Source: Novosphingobium fluoreni
Lineage (GTDB): Bacteria > Pseudomonadota > Alphaproteobacteria > Sphingomonadales > Sphingomonadaceae
Assembly: GCF_014196615.1 (NCBI RefSeq)
Contig: NZ_JACIDY010000006.1
Location: 1 to 64,000 of the forward strand
Reading direction: 5' to 3'
DNA length: 64,000 nt
Under the pieces are notes generated by a model, which saw only the letters and a list, made by a program, of their open reading frames with translations, ran no database searches and was not told the DNA's origin. Position numbers and translations under genes: made by a program. Of the stretch, positions 9,806-17,929 are shown piece by piece (position 1 is the stretch's first letter; each line of letters begins with the position of its first letter).

Positions 9806-9982
9806 GTGACGGGTCGCAATGGGCAGCGCGAGATACGGGCGCAGCGCAAGATAAGGCGAGTGGCGATGTTGACGCTGGTAATCCCGATGGTCGCGCTGCT
9901 TGGCTATGCCTGGACCGATGGCGGCCGCCAGCCGATGCGCGATATCGTTCAGCCGCTGCCGGTGCCAAGGGCCGGCAAATGA
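9806..9982 (+). CDS. Small single-pass membrane protein, 58 residues
   Basis: A short frame with a GTG start at 9806 and a good Shine-Dalgarno (GAGGAA, 9795-9800, five-base spacer). The N-terminus is basic (RNGQREIRAQRKIRR), followed by one hydrophobic segment (VAMLTLVIPMVALLGYAW) and a short polar tail ending PVPRAGK. This is the layout of a small inner-membrane protein with its N-terminus in the cytoplasm. Its stop overlaps the ATG of the next gene (ATGA at 9979-9982), so translation is probably coupled. I do not recognise a family. A start at the ATG at 9866 is possible but would remove the basic segment. Confidence 0.7.
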   Translation: MTGRNGQREIRAQRKIRRVAMLTLVIPMVALLGYAWTDGGRQPMRDIVQPLPVPRAGK

Positions 9983-11886
9983 GGCGTTCCGTTCTGCTCA
10001 CCGGCGCGGCGCTCGCGCTGACTTCGGCTTTGGCTTTGGCCCAAGGTGCTCCGGAATCGCTGCTGCCGCCCGGCTTCAACGAACCGGCCAGCGCGCCACC
10101 TCCTGCCGCCAAGGCGCGGCCCGCACCCCGCCCGCAGGCGAGTGCCGCAGCGCCGACATCTACGGCATCGTCAGCCGCTTCGCCTTCAGCCACCGCTACG
10201 TCCACGCCCGTAGTGCAGGCTTTGCCGGGCGAAACCATCCCCGGCGGTTCGACGGCAGCGGGCATCGCCGATCCGACGGGAGAAGGCACGCTGAAGCGCT
10301 TGCCCTCCCTGGAAGAGCTGGCGCGGATGACGCCTGAGGATTTCCAGGATCTGCTGGGCCTCAAGCCCGATTTCGACATGCCCAACGGCGCGCGTCGTGC
10401 GATGACGCAGGTCGGCGTGATCGACACCAGCGAAGGCGGCCTCGATGGGGCCGTGCTGGCGGGACAGAACGGGCGCCTCGTCCGCCTGGCGATCGCCGCC
10501 AATCGCGGCGACATGGTTTCGCGCTGGGGACATATCCTGCTGCGCCGCGCGCTGGCATCGCGCCTCGATGCGCCACGCGGCATGAATCCGCAGGAATTTC
10601 TGGCGCTGCGCGTCGGACTGCTGCTGCGCATGGGTGAGGTGGAAGCCGCCCGCGCCGTGCTGCAGGACATGGACGCGGGCAACTACACGCCCGACGTCGT
10701 TGGCGTGGCACTGGATGTTTATGGCGCGAACGGTGATTTCACCGGCGCTTGCCCGATGCTCGCCACGCAAGGGTCGCTGCGCGACGATGCGCCGTGGAAC
10801 GTAGCCAAGCAGATTTGCAGCGCGTTTCGCGGCAACGGGGCCGCGGCGCTCGCCCAGCTGGAGCGCTACCGCTATCGCGGCACGATGTCGCGCATCGATC
10901 TCCTCCTGGCGGAAAAGTATGCCGGGGCGGCGGGACGTTCGCGCAAGGCTGTGACGATCGAGTGGGACGGCGTCGATGATATGACGCCGTGGCGCTATGG
11001 CCTTGCCAATGCCGTGGGCCTCAATCCGCCAGAGGCTTTGATGAAGAACGCCGGCCCGCGCTTCGCTCCGTTGACGGCGCTGGCTCCGATGGTGGGGCTG
11101 ACGCGACGGGCGGCGGCGGCAGACGGCGCGGCAGCCACCGGCGTCCTGTCCAGCGCGGCGATGGTCGACCTCTATGGCCAGCTTTATGCCGAGCCGGATG
11201 TCACGGGCGAATGGTCCGATCGCGCGGAAAAATTGCGCGACGCTTACGTGCTGGACGATCCGGCCGGCCGGCTCTCCGCGATACGCTCCTTGTGGGACGG
11301 AGTGAAGGACGCGCCCAACGATTATTCACGCAAGGTGCTAACGGCGTACGCCGCCGCGCGCCTGCCTGCCAGCGAGCAGATGGTGGACAGCGCCGGGCCG
11401 CTGATCGCCTCGATGCTGGCGGCGGGGCTGGACGCCAATGCGATGCGTTGGGCAAACGTGGTGAACGCCGGTAGCCAGGGCTGGGGTATGCTGGTTTGCG
11501 CTGCGCCTAACAGATCAGACGAAGTGAGCAGTGGCGATATCAGTTCGTTCGTCGATGGCGACGATAGCGATGGCAAGCACCGATCCGGCTTGTTGGTAGC
11601 GGGCTTGGCCGGGCTCGGGCGGATCGGGTCTGGCACGGCGGGCAGCTATTCCTCCAGCCTTGGCCTCAACCTGGGCAGCGCCACGCGGTGGAGCCGCACG
11701 ATTGACGATGCGGCGCGCCAGAACGATGTCGTCACGGTCGCATTGCTCGCCGGGCTGGGAATGCAGGGCACGCAATGGTCGCAAATGACGCCGCGGTATC
11801 TCTACCATATCGTCTCGGCGCTGCGGACCGTGGGGCTCGATGCCGAAGCGAGGATGATCGCTGCCGAAGCGGTCGCCCGCGCCTAG
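9979..11886 (+). CDS. Large exported protein of unknown function
   Basis: A 635-residue protein with a clear Sec signal peptide (MRRSVLLTGAALALTSALALAQG, cleaved near residue 22). A Pro/Ala-rich linker follows (about 30-80), then a long Ala/Leu-rich helical body that reads like an alpha-solenoid without a named repeat. I see no catalytic motif. The start is fixed by the signal peptide and by overlap with the upstream small gene. xerD begins seven bases after the stop. Sphingomonad genomes often carry such a gene ahead of xerD with no assigned function (from memory). The location is probably periplasmic. Confidence 0.75.
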   Translation: MRRSVLLTGAALALTSALALAQGAPESLLPPGFNEPASAPPPAAKARPAPRPQASAAAPTSTASSAASPSATATSTPVVQALPGETIPGGSTAAGIADPTGEGTLKRLPSLEELARMTPEDFQDLLGLKPDFDMPNGARRAMTQVGVIDTSEGGLDGAVLAGQNGRLVRLAIAANRGDMVSRWGHILLRRALASRLDAPRGMNPQEFLALRVGLLLRMGEVEAARAVLQDMDAGNYTPDVVGVALDVYGANGDFTGACPMLATQGSLRDDAPWNVAKQICSAFRGNGAAALAQLERYRYRGTMSRIDLLLAEKYAGAAGRSRKAVTIEWDGVDDMTPWRYGLANAVGLNPPEALMKNAGPRFAPLTALAPMVGLTRRAAAADGAAATGVLSSAAMVDLYGQLYAEPDVTGEWSDRAEKLRDAYVLDDPAGRLSAIRSLWDGVKDAPNDYSRKVLTAYAAARLPASEQMVDSAGPLIASMLAAGLDANAMRWANVVNAGSQGWGMLVCAAPNRSDEVSSGDISSFVDGDDSDGKHRSGLLVAGLAGLGRIGSGTAGSYSSSLGLNLGSATRWSRTIDDAARQNDVVTVALLAGLGMQGTQWSQMTPRYLYHIVSALRTVGLDAEARMIAAEAVARA

Positions 11887-11893
11887 GCCCGGA

Positions 11894-12805
11894 ATGGGCG
11901 TACCGCGCAAGGAAAAGGCTGCGGTCAGCGCCACGATCGAGCAATTTCTGGCGATGCTCGCGGCCGAGCGCGGCGCGGCGCGCAATACCCTTGAGGCATA
12001 CCGCCGCGATCTGTTGGCAGCGCAACTTGCGATCGGTGATCCGGCGCTGGCCGAGGCAGACGCCCTGGCCTCCCTCGGCGCGGTTTGGGCAGACCTTGCC
12101 CCCGCCAGTCTGGCGCGGCGATGCTCGGCACTGCGTCAGTTCTACGGGTTCCTGGTGGATGAGGGCCTGCGCGACGATGACCCATCGCCGGCCCTGCCGT
12201 CCACGGTGACCCGGCGACCCCTGCCGCGCCTGTTGAGCCAGGAGGACGTCACCCGCCTCCTCACGCGCGCAGAGGAGGAGGCCGCGTCCGATCGATCAGA
12301 TGCCGTTCGCCTGCTGTGCCTGCTGGAACTGCTTTACGGGTCAGGCTTGCGTGCGAGCGAGCTGGTATCGTTGCTGGTGAATGCGGTGCCGCGCGATGCG
12401 CCTTTTCTCCATGTAGCGGGGAAGGGCGGCCAGCAGCGCATGGTGCCCGTCAGCACGCGCGCTCGCCACGCGCTGTCGCGGTGGCTGGCGCTGCGCCGGT
12501 CCACTTCGCGACACTTGTTCCCCTCGCATGGCGTGGACGGCCACCTGACGCGTGTGCGATTGTTCCAACTGCTGCGGGCTCTGGCGGCGAGGGCGGACAT
12601 CGATCCGACGCGCGTTTCGCCCCACGTATTGCGCCATGCCTTCGCCACGCACTTGCTGGAAGGCGGCGCGGATCTGCGGGTCTTGCAGATGCTGCTGGGC
12701 CATGCGGACATTTCGACGACGCAGATCTACACCCATGTCGATAGCGCACGGCTGGTCGAGCTGGTCAATGCCAGGCACCCTCTGGCGCGGATGAGCGATC
12801 TCTAG
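11894..12805 (+). CDS. xerD: Tyrosine recombinase XerD
   Basis: A 303-residue site-specific recombinase. The N-terminal core-binding SAM-like domain (about 12-95) is followed by the catalytic domain with R153 (GLRASE), K177 (GKGGQ), H244 and R247 (HVLRHAF), H270 (LGHAD) and nucleophile Y279 (IYTHV). All six catalytic positions are intact. XerD works with XerC at dif to resolve chromosome dimers during division. It could be read as a generic integrase, but the length, the lack of mobile-element neighbours and the placement after a housekeeping-like gene favour XerD. Confidence 0.9.
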   Translation: MGVPRKEKAAVSATIEQFLAMLAAERGAARNTLEAYRRDLLAAQLAIGDPALAEADALASLGAVWADLAPASLARRCSALRQFYGFLVDEGLRDDDPSPALPSTVTRRPLPRLLSQEDVTRLLTRAEEEAASDRSDAVRLLCLLELLYGSGLRASELVSLLVNAVPRDAPFLHVAGKGGQQRMVPVSTRARHALSRWLALRRSTSRHLFPSHGVDGHLTRVRLFQLLRALAARADIDPTRVSPHVLRHAFATHLLEGGADLRVLQMLLGHADISTTQIYTHVDSARLVELVNARHPLARMSDL

Positions 12806-12869
12806 GAGGGAACACGAAGCCGGAATCGCGGTTTTGCCGAGAGAGATTGTGGGTAAATTGGGGATCAAA

Positions 12870-14351
12870 ATGAAGACGACACGGCGCAAGCTTGCATTGG
12901 GTTCCGCGTTGGCATTGTCCACGGCTGGGCTGGCCGGTTTCGCCGGCGTGGCTGGACCGGCCGGGGCGCAAGCCGTCGATTCGATCAGCGCATCTGACAA
13001 GGCGCAGGGCGCAAAGGCCAATCCCGAACTGACCGCGGAATTCGGCGGTCGGTTGACCGGCCCTCAGGCGACATATGTGGAATCGGTCGGCAAGACGATC
13101 GCGCTGCAATCCGGCCTCAGCAACGCCCGCAGCGATTTTACCGTGACCTTGCTGAACTCCCCCGTGAATAACGCCTTCGCGATCCCGGGCGGCTACATCT
13201 ACGTCACGCGCCAGCTGACCGCGCTGATGAACAACGAAGCCGAACTCGCCGGTGTTCTCGGCCACGAAGTCGGCCATGTTGCCGCGCGCCACTCGAACAA
13301 GCGGCAGAAGGCGGCGCAGCGCAATTCGATCCTGGGCGCGCTGGGCTCCGTGCTTTCGGGCGCGATCCTGGGGGACAGCGGCTTCGGGCGCATCGGCCAG
13401 CAGATATTTTCCCAAGGTTCGCAATTACTGACCTTGCGCTTTTCACGCACGCAGGAACTGGAAGCGGACAAGCTGGGGATCACTTACCTGCGTAGAGCGG
13501 GTTACGATCCGCGGGCCATGTCCACCGTGCTGGAAAGCCTGGCGCGGCAGAACGCCCTCGAATCGCAACTGCGCGGCAGCACCAGCCAGACACCGGAGTG
13601 GGCTTCGACTCACCCCGATCCGGCGTCCCGCGTCCGCGATGCGCTGGTTCAGGCCGGAGCCAACGCCACTGGCACGACCAACCGGGACAAGTTCCTGGCA
13701 GGCATAGACGGCCTGACCTACGACGATGATCCGCGCCAGGGCATCGTCGATGGGCGCAAGTTCACACACCCCGAATTGCGCCTGGCGTTCGACGCGCCGG
13801 AAGGCTTCTATCTGGTCAACGGTGCGAAATCGGTTTCGATCACCGGGCAATCGGGCAAGGCGGAGTTCTCTTCCGCCAGCTTCAACGGCAATCTCGATAC
13901 CTATGTCGCCAATGTCTTTGCGGGTCTTACCGGATCGGGCCAGCCTGGCGTCAGGCCCGAATCTCTGGAAAGCACCACCGTGAACGGCCTTCCCGCACGC
14001 TATGGCGTGGCGACGGCGCAGACCAATAGCGGCACCATGGACGTCGCTGTGTTTGCCTACGATTTCGGGAATGGCAAGGCGTACCACTTCGTCACGATCA
14101 CCCAGGCGGGCGGCGCGGGCGCGTTCAACACCATGTTCCGCTCGATGCGGCGGATAACGGCGGCGCAAGCCGGATCGGTGAAGCCACGCCGGCTGTCGGT
14201 GGTGACCGTGAAAGCGGGCGATACCGTGCGATCGCTATCGTCGCGCATGGCTTACTCCGACGCGCCCTTGGACCGCTTCCTGGTGCTGAACGGCTTGCAG
14301 CAGGATGCCCGATTGACGCCGGGCCAAAAGGTGAAGCTGGTCACGTACTGA
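12870..14351 (+). CDS. Periplasmic M48 metalloprotease with C-terminal LysM domain
   Basis: A 493-residue exported protease. It has a signal peptide (about 1-35) and an M48 domain with the zinc motif HEVGH (H132, E133, H136) and third ligand E196 in the ExEAD block. A middle region of unknown fold follows, and a C-terminal LysM-like module (about 448-493; VKAGDTVRSLSSRM to LTPGQKVKL) that could bind peptidoglycan. BepA/YfgC relatives degrade misfolded outer-membrane proteins; LysM would tether this one near the wall. The ATG at 12870 is set by GGGG at 12860-12863 and the signal peptide. The 64 bases after xerD contain an isolated TAGGAGG with no start codon at the right distance. Confidence 0.88.
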   Translation: MKTTRRKLALGSALALSTAGLAGFAGVAGPAGAQAVDSISASDKAQGAKANPELTAEFGGRLTGPQATYVESVGKTIALQSGLSNARSDFTVTLLNSPVNNAFAIPGGYIYVTRQLTALMNNEAELAGVLGHEVGHVAARHSNKRQKAAQRNSILGALGSVLSGAILGDSGFGRIGQQIFSQGSQLLTLRFSRTQELEADKLGITYLRRAGYDPRAMSTVLESLARQNALESQLRGSTSQTPEWASTHPDPASRVRDALVQAGANATGTTNRDKFLAGIDGLTYDDDPRQGIVDGRKFTHPELRLAFDAPEGFYLVNGAKSVSITGQSGKAEFSSASFNGNLDTYVANVFAGLTGSGQPGVRPESLESTTVNGLPARYGVATAQTNSGTMDVAVFAYDFGNGKAYHFVTITQAGGAGAFNTMFRSMRRITAAQAGSVKPRRLSVVTVKAGDTVRSLSSRMAYSDAPLDRFLVLNGLQQDARLTPGQKVKLVTY

Positions 14352-14368
14352 TTGCAGTAACGCGCACG

Positions 14369-14398
14369 AAAAAGGGCGGCAGGTTTCCCTGCCGCCCT
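14369..14398. terminator. Strong hairpin terminator between convergent genes
   Basis: AGGGCGGCAGG (14373-14383) and CCTGCCGCCCT (14388-14398) form a perfect 11-bp stem with a four-base loop. Read on the minus strand the stem is followed by a T run (complement of 14369-14373), so it best terminates the pilin transcript. It also lies 20 bases past the protease stop and may act in both directions. Confidence 0.8.
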
Positions 14399-14423
14399 AG
14401 ATCTTGTCAGACTAAGCTGAGGC

Positions 14424-14594
14424 TTAGTTCTTCGCCTGCAGCGTCGACGAGGTCTTGTTGAAGGTCGAGGTCAGCGAAGAACCAAGGCCCGACATCGCGG
14501 TGATGGCGGCGACGGCAATCAGAGCGGCGATCAGGCCGTACTCGATAGCGGTGGCGCCCTTTTCGTCGCGGCGGAACTTGTTGAGGAACTTCAT
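14424..14594 (-). CDS. flp: Flp/Fap-type pilin
   Basis: A 56-residue prepilin. After a short basic leader (MKFLNKFRRDEKG) comes ATAIEYGLIAALIAV, with the Glu at the fifth position after the cleavage Gly that defines type IVb pilins, then a hydrophobic helix and a small polar tail ending QAKN. The ATG at 14594 has AGGAG seven bases upstream. Flp pilins are exported and assembled by a Tad machine, which is not in this window. A 7-bp palindrome (ACTAAGC/GCTTAGT, 14411-14428) overlaps the stop. Confidence 0.9.
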   Translation of the reverse strand: MKFLNKFRRDEKGATAIEYGLIAALIAVAAITAMSGLGSSLTSTFNKTSSTLQAKN

Positions 14595-14694
14595 GTGCAA
14601 TCTCCTGGGATGTGAACGTCTCTAACTTACCCGGTCCGTTAAGCGCTCGCCCCCCGGACAACTTGGTGACTACGGGAGAAAACTGAAAATATGT

Positions 14695-14883
14695 TTAATT
14701 GCCCTGGTGCGCTTTGGCGGCTTTAGCTTCGACGTAAGACCACATCTTAAGGGTTTCGCTGGCCACGCCGCTCACGGCCAGAAAGATGCCCAGCACCACG
14801 ATTCCCAAGATCAGGCCGTATTCCACTGCAGATGTGCCACGGCTGTCGTGCAGCAAGGCTTTCAAATACAACCCTATTCGCAT
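14695..14883 (-). CDS. Second Flp-like pilin
   Basis: A 62-residue protein with leader MRIGLYLKALLHDSRG and then TSAVEYGLILGIVVLGIF, keeping the type IVb Glu-Tyr after the processing Gly. Its C-terminal part (VEAKAAKAHQGN) differs from the first pilin, so it may be a minor pilin or pseudopilin. The ATG at 14883 has GAGG five bases upstream; an earlier in-frame start would add 46 unconserved residues. It lies 100 bases upstream of the first pilin on the same strand. Confidence 0.82.
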   Translation of the reverse strand: MRIGLYLKALLHDSRGTSAVEYGLILGIVVLGIFLAVSGVASETLKMWSYVEAKAAKAHQGN

Positions 14884-14929
14884 TGCCGCCTCAAAACTTC
14901 CCCAATTTGCCTCAAGGTGACACCCTAAC

Positions 14930-15391
14930 GTGAAGACTCCGTTAAGTAGTTGCGAAGCGGCCGAGATCCGGCCGCCAACCGTTATGGTCGCCGCAGTCTC
15001 TTTACTTAATGCAGAGGGCAAAGTTCTCCTTCAGCAGCGGCCGGAAGCCGATGCGCACGGCGGACTATGGGAGTTTCCCGGCGGCAAGCTCGAATCGGGT
15101 GAGAGCTTCGAAGCCGCCCTGGTTCGCGAAATTGCAGAGGAATTGGACCTGATCGTGAGGCCCGAGAATCTCACGCCCGTGACGTTCGCCACTGGCGCGG
15201 CCGGGAATGCCGGTCGCTCGATCACGATCCTGTTGTTCTGTTGCCGTATCTGGGACGGCGAGCCGAAGCCTTTGGCAGCGGCGCAATTGGCGTGGATGGA
15301 ACCCGCCATGATCGGCACGTTGGCAATGCCGCCGCTAGACTATCCGCTCGCAGAGCGCCTGAGCCAGATTCTGCAAAGCGGCTTTATCTAG
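14930..15391 (+). CDS. mutT: MutT-like Nudix hydrolase
   Basis: A 153-residue Nudix enzyme closest to MutT (8-oxo-dGTP diphosphatase). AAVSLLNAEGKVLLQQRP opens the fold and LWEFPGGKLESGES begins the Nudix box, which continues to REIAEELDL. The box is complete except that the Gly after EEL is Asp. The start is uncertain: the GTG at 14930 gives an 18-residue extension before the usual beginning, and an ATG at 14984 is the alternative. It is divergent from the second pilin with 46 bases between. Confidence 0.85.
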   Translation: MKTPLSSCEAAEIRPPTVMVAAVSLLNAEGKVLLQQRPEADAHGGLWEFPGGKLESGESFEAALVREIAEELDLIVRPENLTPVTFATGAAGNAGRSITILLFCCRIWDGEPKPLAAAQLAWMEPAMIGTLAMPPLDYPLAERLSQILQSGFI

Positions 15392-15407
15392 CCAGCGCCG
15401 TCAGACA

Positions 15408-15445
15408 CGAAAAAGGGCCGGGATGCGCCACGCACCCCGGCCCTT
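15408..15445. terminator. Bidirectional hairpin terminator
   Basis: AAGGGCCGGG (15413-15422) pairs perfectly with CCCGGCCCTT (15436-15445), with a smaller TGCG/CGCA stem inside the loop. On the minus strand the stem is followed by TTTTT, which suits the exported PRC-like gene ending at 15468. It also follows the mutT stop on the plus strand. Confidence 0.8.
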
Positions 15446-15467
15446 CATGTCAGCGAATATAGATCGC

Positions 15468-16103
15468 TTAGTTTTCCGTTGCGTCCGGCGTGGCACCCGC
15501 CTTGGCGGTGGTGTTGGCCGAAGCATCGGCGCTGGCCGGCGCCGTGGCCGCGCTCTGGGTGGCAGCCGTCACGGCGGACTTGAACTCGGTCGCGTTCATG
15601 GTCAGCGTCAGGGCATTGTTGGCGCCCACGGTCAGGTATTGCTTGGTGATCGTCACCGGATTGCCGTCAGTCAGAGCGACCGTCACGTTATCACCTTCAA
15701 CCTTTTGCACGGTGCCGACTGCAACGCCGTCCTTGCTCTTGATCGGGGCATCAGCCACCAGCGCCGCGTCCATCGCGCCGGCCGTCTTGCTTTCGGCAGC
15801 GGTGACGGCGGCATTTAGCTGCGCCTGCGTCATCGCGATCACCAGACCCTTGTCATTCTTCGCAAAGGCGGTGCCGGGCAGGGTAGCGCGCTTCGTGCCG
15901 GTGAAGACGACTGCGTTCGCGCCATCGACCTTTTCCACTGTGCCGACTTCGGCCCCCGCGGTGTCATAAACCTTCGCACCCACTGTAGGCGCAGCGGTAG
16001 CAGCCGGCGCGGCCGCAGCCGGAGCAGACGCCGCTTGAGCGAAGGCCGACATGGGCACCATGGCCGAAGCTGCCAGAGCGGCTGCGATAAGTGATTTCTT
16101 CAT
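15468..16103 (-). CDS. Exported protein with two PRC-like repeats
   Basis: A 211-residue exported protein with a signal peptide (MKKSLIAAALAASAMVPMSAF..., about 1-24) and an Ala/Pro linker. Two similar halves follow: VGAKVYDTAGAEVGTVEKV (about 44-62) and a second copy beginning APIKSKDGVAVGTVQKV, each followed by a strand-rich stretch ending in an xLNAAV or EFKSAV helix. The pattern DxxGxxVGTVxKV resembles PRC-barrel proteins. The C-terminus is low-complexity Ala/Thr/Ser. The start has AAGGAG six bases upstream. A sigma-EcfG-type promoter lies just upstream, suggesting a stress-induced envelope protein. Function unknown. Confidence 0.8.
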   Translation of the reverse strand: MKKSLIAAALAASAMVPMSAFAQAASAPAAAAPAATAAPTVGAKVYDTAGAEVGTVEKVDGANAVVFTGTKRATLPGTAFAKNDKGLVIAMTQAQLNAAVTAAESKTAGAMDAALVADAPIKSKDGVAVGTVQKVEGDNVTVALTDGNPVTITKQYLTVGANNALTLTMNATEFKSAVTAATQSAATAPASADASANTTAKAGATPDATEN

Positions 16104-16132
16104 TACGGTCTCCTTGGTAACTCTGAATCTTG

Positions 16133-16165
16133 CATCGAATAACGCGGATGGTCTCAGGTCGTTCC
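16133..16165 (-). promoter_or_regulatory. Putative general-stress (EcfG-type sigma) promoter
   Basis: On the minus strand GGAAC (complement of 16161-16165) is followed by exactly 16 bases and then CGTT (complement of 16141-16144). This matches the GGAAC-N16/17-CGTT consensus of the alphaproteobacterial EcfG sigma factor. It would start transcription near 16133, about 30 bases before the ATG of the PRC-like gene and upstream of its Shine-Dalgarno. Apart from this and the leader of the downstream PLD gene, I see nothing else in the 284-base gap 16104-16387. Confidence 0.6.
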
Positions 16166-16387
16166 GCCGAGACTTCAACGCGGTCACACCATTATTGGTG
16201 CGGATTACCTGCAGACTTAAAGTCACCGCCTTGAGGCAACATGAACAGCGCGTTGTACTGTGGCTGAGATGCGGGGAGGTGAGGAATTCATACGGATTGC
16301 CAACTTGCCCCGAGGGTCTGTGCCGCCTCTGCAAAGGGAACATTGCCGCCACCAATGGCTTTGAGCGAGTTAGGAGGACGGGTGGGT

Positions 16388-17929
16388 ATGAGCGAAGCAA
16401 ACGAAGACGAGGGTTCGTCGCCAACGGTATGGCGCTACGCCATGGCCACTCGCGCGCACGTCGTGATCGATGCCGCGGACTATTTCGAGCTGATGCGCGA
16501 CGCCATGCGCAGCACGCGGCAGCGAGTTTTTATGATCGGCTGGGACTTTGACACCCGCATCCTGCTCTCCGCCGGTCGACGGTGGTGGACGATCGGCAAG
16601 CGGCATCGCTTTCCCGCGCGCCTCGGGTCCTTCATGCTGTGGCTCGCTCGCCAGACACCGGAGCTGGAGATCAGACTGCTGAAATGGAATGTCGCGCTAA
16701 TCAAGTCGATGTTCCGCGGCACCATGGTGATCGACCTTCTGCGCTGGGCGCGAAACCCTTCGATCGATTTCAAGTTCGATTCAGCTCATCCCGTGGGCTG
16801 TAGCCATCACCAGAAGATCGTCGTGTTGGATGATCGCGTGGCGGTGTGCGGCGGTATCGACATGACGTCAGACCGCTGGGACACTCGCGAACACATCCAC
16901 GATGATAAGCGACGCAAGCGGCCGACCGGGCGAAACTATGGTCCGTGGCACGATGCGACGATGATGATGGAGGGTGATGTCGCGCTGGCCCTGGGCGAGT
17001 TGGGTCGTGATCGCTGGAAAGTGGCGGGCGGGGAAGAGCTGGCGCCGTGCAAACCCCAAGAGGAAAGCCCATGGCCCGATCGCCTTCAGGCCGAGTTCGA
17101 GAATGTCGAGATCGGCATCGCCCGCACGCGCGCGGAGTGGGGCGATTGCCCCCAGGTGTCCGAGATCGAGAACCTGTTCGTCGAACAGATCGGCCGGGCA
17201 AAGCGCTTCATCTATGCCGAGACGCAATACTTCGCTTCCCGCCGCATCGCCGAAGCGATCTGCCAGCGCCTGGCTGAGCCCGATCCGCCAGAATTCTGCA
17301 TCGTCAATCCGATCACCGCCGATGGCTGGCTGGAACAAGTGGCGATGGATTCGGCACGCGCCCGGCTGGTTCGCGCGGTGCGGGAGGTGGACCATGCTGG
17401 CCGGTTCCACATATTCGTGCCCTATACTACCGGTGGCGACCCCATCTACGTGCATGCCAAGCTCACGATTATCGACGATGAGATCTTGCGCATCGGCTCT
17501 GCCAACATGAACAATCGCTCTATGGGTCTCGATAGCGAATGTGATGTCTTCATTGACGTTACCCGCCCCGCCAATCGCGATGTCGGCCCCAAGATCATCG
17601 GCCTGCGCCACTCCCTGATCGCCGAACATGCCGGCATCCCAGAGGATGACGTGGGGCCACTGTTGGAAAAGCACGGCTCCATGGCGGCTATGCTTCTGGC
17701 CCTGCCGCGCACCGGCAAGCATGTGCGCCCTTTGGAATTGCCCGAGTTGAACGAGGCGGAACGCGCGCTGGCTGACAGTGCGCTGCTCGATCCCGAGCGC
17801 CCCAGCGACGTTTTTGAACCGATCGAAAAGCGCGGCTTGTTTCGGAGGCGCGGATTATTGCGAAAGCCCGGATTGCGCCGGACGTTATCGCGGGTAAAGA
17901 ATAAGTTCACACGAAGGGAAACAGCATGA
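16388..17929 (+). CDS. Phospholipase D-family protein (cardiolipin-synthase-like)
   Basis: A 513-residue protein with two complete HKD motifs: HQKIVVLDD followed by GGIDMTSDRWD in the first half, and HAKLTIIDDE followed by GSANMNNRSMG in the second. This is the two-lobed PLD active site used for phosphodiester hydrolysis or phosphatidyl transfer. No transmembrane segment is obvious. The last 40 residues are very basic (RRRGLLRKPGLRRTLSRVK), which could bind acidic membranes. The ATG at 16388 follows AGGAGG (16372-16377); an in-frame GTG at 16382 is the alternative. Its stop overlaps the folE ATG (ATGA). Confidence 0.88.
   Translation: MSEANEDEGSSPTVWRYAMATRAHVVIDAADYFELMRDAMRSTRQRVFMIGWDFDTRILLSAGRRWWTIGKRHRFPARLGSFMLWLARQTPELEIRLLKWNVALIKSMFRGTMVIDLLRWARNPSIDFKFDSAHPVGCSHHQKIVVLDDRVAVCGGIDMTSDRWDTREHIHDDKRRKRPTGRNYGPWHDATMMMEGDVALALGELGRDRWKVAGGEELAPCKPQEESPWPDRLQAEFENVEIGIARTRAEWGDCPQVSEIENLFVEQIGRAKRFIYAETQYFASRRIAEAICQRLAEPDPPEFCIVNPITADGWLEQVAMDSARARLVRAVREVDHAGRFHIFVPYTTGGDPIYVHAKLTIIDDEILRIGSANMNNRSMGLDSECDVFIDVTRPANRDVGPKIIGLRHSLIAEHAGIPEDDVGPLLEKHGSMAAMLLALPRTGKHVRPLELPELNEAERALADSALLDPERPSDVFEPIEKRGLFRRRGLLRKPGLRRTLSRVKNKFTRRETA

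Noticed and set aside
12803..12869. Orphan TAGGAGG Shine-Dalgarno after xerD as a sign of a small gene
   Set aside because: No ATG, GTG or TTG lies at a workable distance in an open frame. The TTG at 12834 is in the protease frame but lacks support.
16337..16362. Second EcfG-type promoter (GGAAC-N17-CTTT) before the PLD-like gene
   Set aside because: The -10 element deviates from CGTT, and the implied start would leave a leader of only about 20 bases.
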